A DNA stretch of 64,000 nt. Source: Akkermansiaceae bacterium. GTDB lineage: Bacteria > Verrucomicrobiota > Verrucomicrobiia > Verrucomicrobiales > Akkermansiaceae. This document shows, in pieces, positions 20,129 through 30,728 of the stretch. The notes under the pieces were generated by a model that had not been told where the DNA came from, did not search any database, and saw only the letters and a list, made by a program, of their open reading frames with translations. The translations under genes and the position numbers were made by a program. Each line of letters begins with the position of its first letter. Positions within the stretch are counted from its first letter, which is position 1. The stretch covers positions 1 to 64,000 of the forward strand of contig CAIXKE010000109.1 in assembly GCA_903919975.1 (NCBI GenBank). The letters are read 5' to 3'.

Positions 20129-20476
20129 ATGTCTGTTAGGTTGGATATTTCCGTTGCATGCATCTTCCGCCGCACCTGCGCGGGTGCGGTGGTTTTGCTA
20201 CTTGCTGGTTCCTGTGCTCCCGCGTGGAACGCGCCACCGGTATCGACTCCGCTCATGGCGTTTGCCCAGGCCCCCGTTTCCCGGATCGAGCGTGGCTATC
20301 AGATCCATCAGACGCAGTGCGCCAAATGCCACCCGTTCGAAGACCCGGCGAACTATGCCCCGGCCGAGCTTGCCGGGGAAATCATGCCGGTCATGGCGCG
20401 GAAGTCGAAACTCGATAAGGCGGATGAAGAGGCAGTGCTTGCCTATCTGCTTGCCGCGCGCCGTATGCCGCCCTGA
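20129..20476 (+). CDS. Mono-heme c-type cytochrome-like lipoprotein
   Basis: Lipobox-like VLLLAGSCAPAW, CAKCH heme motif, late Met (EIMPVMARKSKL). Confidence 0.7.
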   Translation: MSVRLDISVACIFRRTCAGAVVLLLAGSCAPAWNAPPVSTPLMAFAQAPVSRIERGYQIHQTQCAKCHPFEDPANYAPAELAGEIMPVMARKSKLDKADEEAVLAYLLAARRMPP

Positions 20477-20506
20477 AGAGGCCCGGCTTCACGTGCCCAT
20501 GTGCGG

Positions 20507-21985
20507 TCAAGCGAGGAGATCCGTGATGACTTTGGCTGGCTTCACACCGACTAGCTTTTGGTTGAGTCCTTGGTAGGGGTAGCTGAAACGGCTGGCCTCG
20601 ATACCCATGAGATGCAACAGGGTGGCGTGGTAATCGCGGATGTGGACGGGGTTTTTCGTGGCCATGTAGCCGAGGGCGTCGGTCTCGCCGTATTGCAGGC
20701 CGGGTTTCACGCCGGCACCAGCCATCCAGAGGGTGAAGGAGTTCGGGTTGTGATCGCGGCCGATGAAGGCGGCGAATTTATTGTCGAGGCCGTCACGGTT
20801 TTCCTTCATCGGCGTGCGGCCGAATTCGCCGGACCAGATGACCAGCGTGTCTTCCAAGAGCCCGCGTTGTTTGAGGTCGGTGAGCAGGGCGGAGATGGGT
20901 TGGTCGATCTCACCGCACTTGCGCTTGAAGCCGAGGTTGATGGCGTGTTTTTCGCTGTCGCCGTGAGAGTCCCAGCCCCAGTCGAAGAGTTGGACAAAGC
21001 GGGTGCCGTTTTCGACGAGGCGGCGGGCGAGCAGGCAGTTGTTGGCGAAGGATTCCTTGCCGGGGGTGGCGCCGTAGGCCTGGCGCACGGATTCGGGTTC
21101 GCGGGTGATGTCCATGACTTCCGGTGCGGTGAGTTGCATGCGGAAGGCCATTTCATATTGGGCGATGCGGGTGGCGGTCTCGGCATCGCCGAACTCGGAT
21201 TGGGCTTGGTGATTGAGCTTGGCCAGGACGTCGAGTGCGGCGCGGCGGCTCTCGCGATCAGTGCCTTCCGGGTTGCGCAGGTTGAGCACCGGATCGCCGA
21301 CGGAGCGGCACTGGACGCCTTGATAGACGGAGGGCAGGAAACCGGAACCCCAGACGCTTTTGCCGGCGCGCGGCATTTGGCCGCCGGACATGAGGACGAT
21401 GAAACCGGGTAGGTTCTGGTTTTCAGAACCGAGGCCCCAAGTGACCCACGAGCCGATGGAGGGATGGCCGAGCATGGAGTGGCCGGTGTGCGCCATGAGT
21501 TCGGCGGGGCCGTGGTTGAATTGGTCGGTGACCATCGTGTGAACGAAGCAGAGATCGTCCACGTGTTTGGTTAGGTGAGGCAGTTGATCGGAGACCCATG
21601 CGCCGGACTGGCCGTATTGTTGGAAAGGAAACTGCGGACCTAACAACTTCGGGATTCCTTGGATGAAGGCGAAGCGCTGGCCCTCGAGGAATTCCTTTGG
21701 GCAGTCCTTGCCGTCGTATTTGACGAGTTCGGGTTTGTAATGAAAAAGATCGAGTGTGCTGGGTGCGCCGAGCATGTGGAGGTAGATGACGCGCTTGACC
21801 TTGGGTGCGAACATCGACGGCGTGGGAAGCAAGGGCGCGGCGGGATCGGGCGCGGCGGACGCGGTGGCACCGAAATTACGGCCGAGCGAGGCGAGGTAGA
21901 GCGAGCCAAGCCCGGTGGTGCAATCGCGTAGGAAATGCCGACGCGTGCGGTGCTCAAGAGCGGCGCGGTGGAGGTGGTGATTCAT
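20507..21985 (-). CDS. DUF1501 (sulfatase-like) protein
   Basis: TRRHFLRDCTTGLGSLYLASLGRN Tat-like signal, FAPKVKRVIYLHMLGAPSTLDLFHYKPELVKYDGKDCP, GEFGRTPM, GRDHNPNSFTLWMAGAGVKPG. Confidence 0.9.
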   Translation of the reverse strand: MNHHLHRAALEHRTRRHFLRDCTTGLGSLYLASLGRNFGATASAAPDPAAPLLPTPSMFAPKVKRVIYLHMLGAPSTLDLFHYKPELVKYDGKDCPKEFLEGQRFAFIQGIPKLLGPQFPFQQYGQSGAWVSDQLPHLTKHVDDLCFVHTMVTDQFNHGPAELMAHTGHSMLGHPSIGSWVTWGLGSENQNLPGFIVLMSGGQMPRAGKSVWGSGFLPSVYQGVQCRSVGDPVLNLRNPEGTDRESRRAALDVLAKLNHQAQSEFGDAETATRIAQYEMAFRMQLTAPEVMDITREPESVRQAYGATPGKESFANNCLLARRLVENGTRFVQLFDWGWDSHGDSEKHAINLGFKRKCGEIDQPISALLTDLKQRGLLEDTLVIWSGEFGRTPMKENRDGLDNKFAAFIGRDHNPNSFTLWMAGAGVKPGLQYGETDALGYMATKNPVHIRDYHATLLHLMGIEASRFSYPYQGLNQKLVGVKPAKVITDLLA

Positions 21986-22007
21986 GGGGCTGGAGAAAAA
22001 ATTTTTT

Positions 22008-22083
22008 AACCACAGATTTCACAGATTGGCACAGATGGGATTTATGAATTCAATATCTGTGTCTAGCTGTGAAATCTGTGGTT
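22008..22083. repeat. Inverted repeat with 17-bp perfect arms AACCACAGATTTCACAG / CTGTGAAATCTGTGGTT
   Basis: Arms at 22008-22024 and 22067-22083; intergenic between the DUF1501 and PSCyt1 genes. Confidence 0.9.
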
Positions 22084-22095
22084 GGAATTTTTGGC

Positions 22096-24915
22096 TTATT
22101 TGACGAGAGCTTCATCGAGATTTAGTAGAACGGATGCGAGTATGGTGAACGCCTTTTTGGGGTCTTCTGTTTTTTGATAGAGGCTAACCAGTTCCGCCAG
22201 CCGTTTTTCGCCGGGCAAACGCGAGGTCGTGATGCGGTGGCCGGTGGCGATCTTGGTGGCGAGGTCACCGGAGATTTCCGTGGCCATGCGGCGGCCAAGG
22301 GCTTCGGCGAATTCGATGTGGGCGGGCGAGTTGAGGGTGTCGAGCGCTTGCAACGGGGTGTTGGAGAGGATGCGGCGGGTGGTGCAGAGTTCGCGGGTGG
22401 GGGCGTCGAAGGCGGGGTAGGGGTTGGTGTGTTTGATGTAGGTATAGAGCGAGCGGCGGTAGCGGTCGGGCTGGCCGGGCGCTGGAGTGTCCCAGCGTTC
22501 TTTGCTTTCGAAGGGTGTCCAGCCGCCGGCTGGCATCGGAGGAAAGACGGGCGGACCTTGGAGTGTGGGCGCGAGCAGGCCGGAGGCAACGAGGCCGTGG
22601 TCGCGCACGGCTTCGGCGCTGAGGCGGACGCGCGGGCCGCGGGCGAGCAGGCGGTTTTGGGGGTCGGCGGGCTGGGCGGCGGCGGATTGGCGATAGGTGG
22701 CGCTGGTGACGATTTCCCGCAGCATGGTTTTCTGGCTCCAGCGGTGGGCGTCGCGGTAGCGCAAAGCGAGATGATCTAGCAATTCCGGGTGGCTGGGTTC
22801 GTCGCCGGAGGAGCCGAAGTCTTCGAGGGTTTCGACGAGGCCGCGCCCGAAGAGTTGTTCCCATAGTCGGTTGACGGCGACGCGGGCGGTGAGCGGGTTA
22901 TCGGCGGAGACGAGCCAATTGGCGAAGGTGAGCCGATCGGCGGTGATGCCTGCGGGGAGTTTTCCGAAGAGCGCGGGAATGCCGGGTTGCTGGGCGGCGG
23001 GTTCTTTTTGGAGCCAGTTGCCGCGGATGAAAACGTGGGTCGGGCGTTGGAGGTGCGGGGCTTGGGAGTCGATGATCGGGAGTTCGGTGGCGCGGTGTTT
23101 GGCGAAGGCGGCGTCGATCTCGGCCACGCGGGCGAGGGATGCGGCGGTGGCAGGGTCGTTGGCGAGGTCCGTCCAGCGGGCGTCATTCGTTAGGAAAACA
23201 CGTCCGCGCTTGCTTACCATGGGGACGCTGAGGGCGGCGTTGAATTTGTGGGCAAGTGTGAGGCGCAGGGAACCGACGGGCATGGGTTGGGCGAAAATGA
23301 GAACGCAGGACCGCGGGCGGTCGATTTTCGGAAATGGTCCCCAGCCAGCGGGGTTCTTGTGGTCTAGGCTGAGTTGCGGGTTATAGAATGGATCGGGTTC
23401 GTCGGCGAGGACGCGGGCGATGGAGACGGGGGCTTCTGGACCACCGGCGGGGGTGACGTGGAGTTGGATGCTGGAAAGCACGGCGCCCCACTCCGGAGTG
23501 TGGATGGCGGTGGCCGGATCCTCGGGCATGATTTCCACACGCAAGGCGGTGATTTTCGTTAGGTCCGTGGGCGGGGTGATGCGGAGACCGAAGATGGAGC
23601 CCGTGGAGGCGGTGCCGGCGGTGCGGAATTCCGGGTTGCCATCGCCCGGCGTGACTTCGAGGGCGACTTGTTTGGACTCGGCCTGCATAGCTGCGGCCGC
23701 TTGCCATGCGGTGGCGGCACGCAGGGCGTGCTGGTGGGCGTGATTTTTTTCTAACAAAGATTTTCGCTCGTTCCACCAAGCGGTGAAATCTTTTGCTAGA
23801 GCGGGATCCTTGGGGACGGGGATTAGGGGGAAATGTTGGCTCAAGTCATAATCGCGGGCGTTGTTGAAGAAGGCGTATGAGGTATAATACTCGTTGTGGA
23901 GGATGGGTTCGTAAGGGTGGGAGTGGCATTGCACGCAACCCATGGTGACGCCCTGCCAAGCTTCCCAGGTGGTGGCGACGCGGTCCATGACGGCGGCGAC
24001 GCGGAACTCCTCGTCGTCGGCTCCGCCTTCGCCGTTGTTTTGCGATTGGCGGTGGAAATTGGTGGCGATCAGGTCATCGAGGGTGGGCGTGGGCAGGAGG
24101 TCGCCGGCGAGTTGTTTGATGGTGAATTGATCGAAGGGCATGTCGGCGTTAAAAGCGCGGACTACCCAATCGCGGAACGGCCAGGCGGTGCGCGGTTGGT
24201 CGTGGCCGAGGCCCTCGGTGTCGGCGTAGCGGGCGAGGTCGAGCCAATTGGATGCCCAGCGTTCGCCGTAATGCGGCGAGGCGAGCAGGCGGTCGATTTC
24301 GCGCTGCCAGGCGGATTCCGGATTGGTTTTCCATGCGGTTTCGAACGCGTCGAGTTCGGCGAGAGTGGGCGGCAGGCCGATGATGTCGATGGACAGACGG
24401 CGTAGCAGAAGGGCGGGCTCGGCTTCGGTGTTGGGTTGGAGTTTCTCGGCTTCGAGGCGGGCTAGGACGAATTGGTCGATGGGGATTTTCGGCCAGTCGG
24501 CCTGATAGACTGGCGGTGGAGGGGTGGCGACGGGTTTGACGAAAGCCCAGTGTTCCTGCCACTTCGCGCCTTCCTTGATCCACTGGCGGAGCTTGGCGAT
24601 TTCGGAAGCGGGCAACCGCGGGCCGTGCTCGGGTTGGGGCATGATGACATCCGGGTCGGCGGAGGTGACGCGTTTGATGAGCTCGGACGCATCGGGATCA
24701 CCGGGGATGAGGGTGCGGTTGCCGGATTCGCCTGCGGCGAGGGCTTTTTCCCGGAACACGAACGAGATGCCGCCGGCCTCCTTCACGCCGCCGTGACAGG
24801 CGGTGCAGTGACTGGTGAGGATGGGGCGGATGTCACGGTTGAAATCGATCTCATTCGCCGCTGCGGGGAGCATGGCGAGGGCTAGGATGAGGAAGGGAAG
24901 CGCGCGACGGGTCAT
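22096..24915 (-). CDS. PSCyt1/DUF1549/DUF1553 planctomycete-type cytochrome protein
   Basis: [107 protein letters not shown]. Confidence 0.93.
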   Translation of the reverse strand: MTRRALPFLILALAMLPAAANEIDFNRDIRPILTSHCTACHGGVKEAGGISFVFREKALAAGESGNRTLIPGDPDASELIKRVTSADPDVIMPQPEHGPRLPASEIAKLRQWIKEGAKWQEHWAFVKPVATPPPPVYQADWPKIPIDQFVLARLEAEKLQPNTEAEPALLLRRLSIDIIGLPPTLAELDAFETAWKTNPESAWQREIDRLLASPHYGERWASNWLDLARYADTEGLGHDQPRTAWPFRDWVVRAFNADMPFDQFTIKQLAGDLLPTPTLDDLIATNFHRQSQNNGEGGADDEEFRVAAVMDRVATTWEAWQGVTMGCVQCHSHPYEPILHNEYYTSYAFFNNARDYDLSQHFPLIPVPKDPALAKDFTAWWNERKSLLEKNHAHQHALRAATAWQAAAAMQAESKQVALEVTPGDGNPEFRTAGTASTGSIFGLRITPPTDLTKITALRVEIMPEDPATAIHTPEWGAVLSSIQLHVTPAGGPEAPVSIARVLADEPDPFYNPQLSLDHKNPAGWGPFPKIDRPRSCVLIFAQPMPVGSLRLTLAHKFNAALSVPMVSKRGRVFLTNDARWTDLANDPATAASLARVAEIDAAFAKHRATELPIIDSQAPHLQRPTHVFIRGNWLQKEPAAQQPGIPALFGKLPAGITADRLTFANWLVSADNPLTARVAVNRLWEQLFGRGLVETLEDFGSSGDEPSHPELLDHLALRYRDAHRWSQKTMLREIVTSATYRQSAAAQPADPQNRLLARGPRVRLSAEAVRDHGLVASGLLAPTLQGPPVFPPMPAGGWTPFESKERWDTPAPGQPDRYRRSLYTYIKHTNPYPAFDAPTRELCTTRRILSNTPLQALDTLNSPAHIEFAEALGRRMATEISGDLATKIATGHRITTSRLPGEKRLAELVSLYQKTEDPKKAFTILASVLLNLDEALVK

Positions 24916-25021
24916 GGGGACGCCAATCATACGCCTGTAAAAACGGATTATTGCGAGAATGATGTTTTCGTCATCGGGGATAGCCAGCGGGGCGGGAGGC
25001 GGTTATGAAACGGCTTCGCCG

Positions 25022-25050
25022 CCACCCTAATTCCACCCTAATTCCACCCT
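25022..25050. repeat. 11-bp tandem repeat (CCACCCTAATT, ~2.6 copies) abutting the murJ start codon
   Basis: ccaccctaattccaccctaattccaccct read directly; ATG at 25052. Confidence 0.85.
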
Positions 25051-25051
25051 G

Positions 25052-26647
25052 ATGTCCGCCAAAGCCACTTGGAAAGTCAGCGCCGCCGTGATGGCGAGTC
25101 GGGTGCTGGGCTTGTTGCGCGAAATGATGTTTGCCGGGTTGTTTGGCGGGAGTCGGTGGATGGATTGTTTTTACTTGGCTTTTAAGGTGCCCAATCTGCT
25201 GCGTGACTTATTTGCCGAAGGGGCGCTCTCGCAGGCCTTCGTGACGACGTTTTCCAAAAAACTCAAAGCGGACGGCGAGGAATCGGCGTGGGCGCTGGCC
25301 AACAAGATGATGACGCTTGCCGCCGTGTTCATGAGTCTCGTCACCTTGCTCGGCATACTCATCGCGCCGTGGATTGTGGACTTCCTGACATCGCTTTCGC
25401 GGGAGGGAAGCTCGCCGCGGACTTACAATCCGGAGGAGATCGCGCTCACGATCACGATGGTGCGGGTGATGTATCCGTTTATCCTGTTAGTATCGCTGGC
25501 GGCATTGGTGATGGGGATGCTCAACGCACGCAATGTGTTTGGAATGCCGGCGCTCTCATCGTGTTTTTTCAACCTTGGCTCGATGATCGGCGGGGCGGCG
25601 CTCGGTTGGTGGATGGACCCGGCATGGGGTCCGCAAAGTCTTGTCGGTTTCGCCATGGGCGTGGTGATCGGCGGATTGGCGCAGTTGATGTGTCAATTTC
25701 CCGCTTTGCGGAGAGTGGGCTATCGGTTTGTGGCGGATTTCCAATGGCGAGACTCTGGCGTCCGGCAGATTCTTAAATTGATGGGGCCGGCGGTGATCGC
25801 GGCATCGGTGGTGCAGATCAATGTGGTGGTGAACGCGATGTTTGCCTATGGCGTGGGCGAGGGCGCGGTGAGTTGGTTGAGTTATGCGTTTCGCTTGATG
25901 CAGTTGCCGATCGGTGTGTTCGGAGTGGCGGTGGCCACGGTGACCTTGCCAGTGCTTTCGCGGGCGGCGGTGTCGGGCATCGGCCCGGATTTCAAGCCGA
26001 CACTTGCCAAAGGCTTGCGGTTGGTGGCGTTCCTCGTGCTGCCATCGACGATCGGACTCGCGCTGTTAGCGGAGCCGATCGTGAGCGTGCTGTATGAACG
26101 GGGAGCCTTCGATGCTGTGGACCGCGCACAGACGGCGGTGGCATTGCGGGCGTATGGCTACGGGTTGGTTTGTTATGCGTGGCTCAAGGTTTTGCAACCG
26201 GCGTTCTATGCGATCGAAAAGCGTTGGCTGCCGATGGTGGTGAGCATTTTCGCGCTTGGGCTGAATCTATGCTGCAACTGGTTTTTTGTTTTTGTCATGC
26301 GCTGGGGCCATGAATCGCTGGCATTGACGACGAGCATCAGCGCGACGTTCAATTTCCTGATTCTGTTCATCGCCATGCGGAAATTCGCAGGTGACATCGG
26401 CACGGTGGATTTGCTCACCTTGTTGATGAAACTGGCGCTCGCCGGCACCGCGATGGCGGGCGTGTGCGTGGCGGCAAATCGCTTCTTCTTCATGGACCCG
26501 GCGCATCTATCATTCGGGCTGCGGGCGGTCGGCTTGGTAGTCACCGTAGGTGTGGCGGCGCTGATATACTTCGCCGCGGCGCGATTGCTCAAAGTCAGCG
26601 AAGCCAAAGACGCGCTGGAAATGGTGATGCGGCGGATGCGGGGCTGA
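25052..26647 (+). CDS. murJ: Lipid II flippase MurJ/MviN
   Basis: SRVLGLLREMMFAGLFGGSRWMDCFYLAFKVPNLLRDLFAEGALSQAFV MviN signature; polytopic. Confidence 0.95.
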   Translation: MSAKATWKVSAAVMASRVLGLLREMMFAGLFGGSRWMDCFYLAFKVPNLLRDLFAEGALSQAFVTTFSKKLKADGEESAWALANKMMTLAAVFMSLVTLLGILIAPWIVDFLTSLSREGSSPRTYNPEEIALTITMVRVMYPFILLVSLAALVMGMLNARNVFGMPALSSCFFNLGSMIGGAALGWWMDPAWGPQSLVGFAMGVVIGGLAQLMCQFPALRRVGYRFVADFQWRDSGVRQILKLMGPAVIAASVVQINVVVNAMFAYGVGEGAVSWLSYAFRLMQLPIGVFGVAVATVTLPVLSRAAVSGIGPDFKPTLAKGLRLVAFLVLPSTIGLALLAEPIVSVLYERGAFDAVDRAQTAVALRAYGYGLVCYAWLKVLQPAFYAIEKRWLPMVVSIFALGLNLCCNWFFVFVMRWGHESLALTTSISATFNFLILFIAMRKFAGDIGTVDLLTLLMKLALAGTAMAGVCVAANRFFFMDPAHLSFGLRAVGLVVTVGVAALIYFAAARLLKVSEAKDALEMVMRRMRG

Positions 26648-26649
26648 GC

Positions 26650-27852
26650 CTAAATGCCGAATCGGTGGATCAGCCAGCCGATCAACAAGACTTGCGGCGT
26701 GGAAATCAAGGGTAGGGCGAGTGTGGCTTTCCAGGAGAGGGTGGTTTCCTTGAGGCTCATGATCTCAGTGTAGTCGGTGGCCGCGCCGGACATCAGGAAC
26801 ACAAAAGCATTGCCCGGCGCATGCGCGCGCGTGAGTAGATCGGCGGCGATCGGCGAGGAGCCTTCGGAACATACTTCGAGAAGTGTCGTTGCTAATAGAG
26901 TTAGAAATAATCCGGCGATGGTAGGGCCGAAGTAATGTTGGAACGAGGCATCCGGCACGAATGCGCGGATTGCTCCAGTGAGCACGAAGCCGAAAAAGAC
27001 CCAGCGTAAAACCATTTTCGAGCCGCTGAGGCCTTCGCGGGCGAGCTGTAGGTAGTTTTTTCCGCCGGGTTTCAGCGATTTTAAAACGCCTGAAATCGCC
27101 GGACCGATGCGGTATCCGGTGGGCAGGGCGACCGCGTTCGGGTTGTGCGGGATTTTTCCGGCATCGACCAAGCGGTCGGCGATCCAGCCGGTGACGAGAC
27201 CGATGATCATCGAGAGTAGAATGAAAAGCAGCACCCATTTCCAGCCGATGAGTGCGGCGAGGATCAGGGTGAGCGAGAGCGAGTTCCATGGGCTGGCGAT
27301 GAGAAACGCAATCGTTTGGCCGAGCGATGCGCCGCGTTTGTAGAGGCTCATGCCAACCATCAGGATGCCATGGTTGCACATATCCAGTAGGACACCTGCG
27401 CCCACCGCGCGGAACAAGCCGGAGACGCTGCCGCCCCGTCCGAGGATGGTCGCCACCAATTCCCGTGGGAAGCGCCCGATCACCGCTACGGCCACGATTC
27501 CAAATAACAATCCCCACCACGCCCGGGTCATCAATTCATAACAAGCGTGCCCGAACACGTGCAGCCACTGCGGTGCGCTTGGAACCAGAAGATGCACCGA
27601 CACGCCTGCCAGAAACAGCGCCAAAGATCCCCCAAGGAGAAAATCCGGTCGGCCTTTTTTTCCGTTTCCGCCGCAGCAGGAATCTTCGGATGGTGTAGCT
27701 TCCGCTCCGCAGCAGGATGCTTTCGCTTCAAGCTTCGGCGCGCAACACGTAGGTTCTTTGGATGGCGAGATGGATGGCGGCGTCAGTTTTAACAGCGAGC
27801 GGCGGATGGCATCGCGGTCTTCCGGCGGGGGAGGTGAGCAGCAATCAGACAT
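26650..27852 (-). CDS. Permease of the SO_0444-like Cu/Zn efflux family with a Cys-rich N-terminus
   Basis: N-terminal CC dyads (MSDCCSPPPP..PTCCAPK..ASCCGAE..DSCCGGN), then two-part permease (DUF318-like) with LLDMCNHGILMVGMSLYKRGASLGQTIAFLIASPWNSLSLTL. Confidence 0.8.
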   Translation of the reverse strand: MSDCCSPPPPEDRDAIRRSLLKLTPPSISPSKEPTCCAPKLEAKASCCGAEATPSEDSCCGGNGKKGRPDFLLGGSLALFLAGVSVHLLVPSAPQWLHVFGHACYELMTRAWWGLLFGIVAVAVIGRFPRELVATILGRGGSVSGLFRAVGAGVLLDMCNHGILMVGMSLYKRGASLGQTIAFLIASPWNSLSLTLILAALIGWKWVLLFILLSMIIGLVTGWIADRLVDAGKIPHNPNAVALPTGYRIGPAISGVLKSLKPGGKNYLQLAREGLSGSKMVLRWVFFGFVLTGAIRAFVPDASFQHYFGPTIAGLFLTLLATTLLEVCSEGSSPIAADLLTRAHAPGNAFVFLMSGAATDYTEIMSLKETTLSWKATLALPLISTPQVLLIGWLIHRFGI

Positions 27853-28018
27853 CGGTTCGCGACCATCCTAAACGTCAAATTCCCGGGTGTCCAACTCTGG
27901 AAGAGATTCGGATGATGTTAGGAATCGGGATTTCGGGAAAATCTCCGAAAAATCGGGATTGGGCGAAATGGGAAAATAGCGGTTCATTTCCCGCGGGTTA
28001 TCGTGGTACAACCCCGCC

Positions 28019-29032
28019 GTGAACCCCGCCCTCGATTCCCTGATGCTCGTTTTTTCGGCAAATGACGGACTCTCCGTGCCTGCCCGGACTTTATTTCTTG
28101 GCGCGGAATTCCATCCGGCGCTGAAGAACTGGCCGCAAGTCACCGGTTGGCAAACGCTCAAGCCCAAGGCGGATGGCTGGGATCAAGCGGGCTTCCGCCG
28201 TTGTGATGACCCGCCGGACGGGAAATGGCCGGTGGTGCTCGTGCTGCCTGGGAAATGCCGTGATGAAACGCTGGCTTGGTTCGCCATGGCTCGCGAGCGT
28301 CTGGAACCCGGTGGCCGAATCGTAGCCGCCATGCCGAACACTGCGGGCGCGGGCCGCTTCGAAAAGGATCTTTCCAAGGCCGCGGGCAACATCACCTCCC
28401 TGCAGAAACACAAATGTCGCGCCTTCCATGCGATCGAGGATGGCGGGTGGAATGAGGAAACCTTCGAAGCATGGAGTTTGTTAGGAGAGAAACGGAAAAT
28501 CCTCGGAACGGACTTCGTCACCCAGGCCGGGATTTTCAGCAGCGAGCACATCGATCCTGGTTCACAGTTGCTCGCCGATCACTTGCCTACCAGTCTCCAC
28601 GGTCGTGTGGCGGATCTTGGTGCAGGTTGGGGTTTTCTGGCAAATGCCGCATTGAATCGATGCCCGAAGATCGAGCGCATCGATTTGTTCGAGGCGGATT
28701 CCCGGGCTCTCGACTGCGCGAAGATCAATCTCTCGCACCAACCTGACGAGAAGTTCATCCATTTCAACTGGCATGATGTCACCACTGGCCTGCCGGAAAC
28801 CTACGATGCCATCCTCATGAATCCGCCGTTCCACATCGGCCAAGCGACTCATGTGGATCTGGGGCGCGCATTTTTAACGACCGCCATCGCATCGCTCAAA
28901 CGTGGCGGAAAATTATTCCTCGTGGCGAACCGCCAACTCCCCTACGAAGCGGTGCTGGAAGTCAGCGGGCTGGCTTGGCGCAAATCCGCCGAAACGAAAA
29001 CCTACAAACTTCTTTTCGCTGAAAAGCGCTGA
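28019..29032 (+). CDS. RsmC-like class I SAM-dependent (rRNA guanine) methyltransferase
   Basis: VADLGAGWGFLANAAL, ILMNPPFHIG, GGKLFLVANRQLPYEAVL; GTG start. Confidence 0.85.
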   Translation: MNPALDSLMLVFSANDGLSVPARTLFLGAEFHPALKNWPQVTGWQTLKPKADGWDQAGFRRCDDPPDGKWPVVLVLPGKCRDETLAWFAMARERLEPGGRIVAAMPNTAGAGRFEKDLSKAAGNITSLQKHKCRAFHAIEDGGWNEETFEAWSLLGEKRKILGTDFVTQAGIFSSEHIDPGSQLLADHLPTSLHGRVADLGAGWGFLANAALNRCPKIERIDLFEADSRALDCAKINLSHQPDEKFIHFNWHDVTTGLPETYDAILMNPPFHIGQATHVDLGRAFLTTAIASLKRGGKLFLVANRQLPYEAVLEVSGLAWRKSAETKTYKLLFAEKR

Positions 29033-29040
29033 ATCCTCTC

Positions 29041-29784
29041 ATGAAACTCATCAAACTTCTCGCCAATCTCGGTTACGGCTCGCGCAAGGAAGTGCAGCGC
29101 ATGATCCGCGCGGGCGCGGTGACCGATGACACCGGCCGTGTCCTCGGTGAGAAGGAAGTGCCGCCGCACGAGCGTATCCGCTTTCGTGGCGAGCCGCTGG
29201 ACCCGCCGTTTCCAGTGGTTATAGCGCTGAATAAACCCGACGGCTATACGTGCAGCAGTGAGGATCCGGGTGAGACGATTTACGATCTGCTGCCGGAGCG
29301 ATTCGCTCATCGTAATCCCGGACTCAATCCGATCGGACGGTTGGACAAGGACACCACCGGACTTCTGCTCTTGACGGACGACGGCAAGCTCTTGCACCGG
29401 ATCATCCATCCGAAGTCCGGGTGCCTTAAAGTCTATCATGTGAATTTGGACCGGCGGTTAGAAGGACACGAAGGAGAGCTCTTTGGATCGGGGGAACTGA
29501 CGCTCAATAGCGACGTCAAGCCCTTGCTGCCTGCCGGATTCGAAGCGCTGGGCGAAAAGGAAGCGCTCATTACACTGCACGAAGGCCGCTACCACCAGGT
29601 CCGCCGGATGTTCGCCGCCGCGGGAAACCACGTCACCGCGCTCAAGCGGATCTCGATTGGTGGTCTCCGCCTGCCCGAAGATCTTGAGGAGGGCGAGTGG
29701 AGGGAACTCACGCCGGATGAACTTGCTGCTGTTTTCGAAATCCAAGATCAAGGTGCGGCAGATTGCCTGAAGCTGGTAGATTGA
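29041..29784 (+). CDS. RsuA/RluB-type pseudouridine synthase
   Basis: S4-like N-terminus MKLIKLLANLGYGSRKEVQRMIRAGAV; LNKPDGYTCS; NPIGRLDKDTTGLLLLTDDG; EGRYHQVRRMF. Confidence 0.9.
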   Translation: MKLIKLLANLGYGSRKEVQRMIRAGAVTDDTGRVLGEKEVPPHERIRFRGEPLDPPFPVVIALNKPDGYTCSSEDPGETIYDLLPERFAHRNPGLNPIGRLDKDTTGLLLLTDDGKLLHRIIHPKSGCLKVYHVNLDRRLEGHEGELFGSGELTLNSDVKPLLPAGFEALGEKEALITLHEGRYHQVRRMFAAAGNHVTALKRISIGGLRLPEDLEEGEWRELTPDELAAVFEIQDQGAADCLKLVD

Positions 29785-29945
29785 GTCAGTCAGGCTATCT
29801 GCGCTCCGGTTCTGATCCGCCGATTTCATGAGAAGCCAATGAACTGAGAGAGGCGCCTCCCATTGTCACCTCATGGTCTGGGCGAACACTCGTCTTCGCT
29901 GCGCTACGCCGAGGCAAGCGTTTCGCCCTTCCTTGCGTAGAAGAG

Positions 29946-30602
29946 TTAGCGACGGCGGCGGAGAAAGCCGAGTAGGCCGAGCGCGCTTAAAACGGCGATG
30001 GATGGCTCTGGAAGTGCTGTCAGAACAACGTCGTCAATCCGGTAATAGGTGGTATCAAGATTCTCATTCTTCCAACGAAGTGACAGTGTTGAAGAAATCG
30101 GAATATTTGTATTCTGAATAGAGATCGAACGCCAAATTGAAGTGCCCGTTCCTGTGGGCTCGGCGAGAGTGGTGATGGGTGTCCAGTTCGTCGCATCCGT
30201 GCTGTATGCCAAGAGCAGGGTAGACATCGTCGAAGCGATAGCGCTCTTGTATGCTCCGAAGCTAATTCCGACGGTTCCGGCCGTGTAACCGATCGTCGAA
30301 ATTCCGCTGATGACGATGGTTGGCGTTCCGGTACTCGTCAGGTAAGCATTGGCCTCGCCGCTCGCTCCTATGTATTTGTCCGATGGCGTGGCATTGCGGA
30401 TATCGCCCGTTCCTAAAAACGTGAATCCGTCATTGTCAAAGCCGTTAGCAGTCTCGTGTGTGGCGATAACCGTTGTTCCAGTCACCGTTCCGAATGATTC
30501 GGTGAAAATGACCGCGCCCATCGTTGTTGTCTGGAAGAGTAGGGAAGCAACGGTGCCGGCCAGGAGGAGGAGTGTTGTTTGGCGCTTGTTTTTTGGAATC
30601 AT
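29946..30602 (-). CDS. PEP-CTERM sorting-domain secreted protein
   Basis: Signal peptide and C-terminal LPEPSIAVLSALGLLGFLRRRR. Confidence 0.85.
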   Translation of the reverse strand: MIPKNKRQTTLLLLAGTVASLLFQTTTMGAVIFTESFGTVTGTTVIATHETANGFDNDGFTFLGTGDIRNATPSDKYIGASGEANAYLTSTGTPTIVISGISTIGYTAGTVGISFGAYKSAIASTMSTLLLAYSTDATNWTPITTLAEPTGTGTSIWRSISIQNTNIPISSTLSLRWKNENLDTTYYRIDDVVLTALPEPSIAVLSALGLLGFLRRRR

Positions 30603-30728
30603 GAATTTGTTTTTGCGAGAGACGATCTAACTTTTCATTAGGCTTTCAACTTGCCAACCAAAAAAACCTGAATTGTTATTTTTTAACAATTTGTTGCTGT
30701 TTGGGATTTCTTCCCAAAGGGTGACCGG

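Noticed and set aside
20507-24915. DUF1501 plus DUF1549/DUF1553 gene pair as a novel system
   Set aside because: This pairing is very common in Planctomycetes and Verrucomicrobia, so it is ordinary here.
29946-30602. PEP-CTERM protein as a novel finding
   Set aside because: PEP-CTERM proteins are abundant in this phylum; no exosortase is present in the window to make a system.
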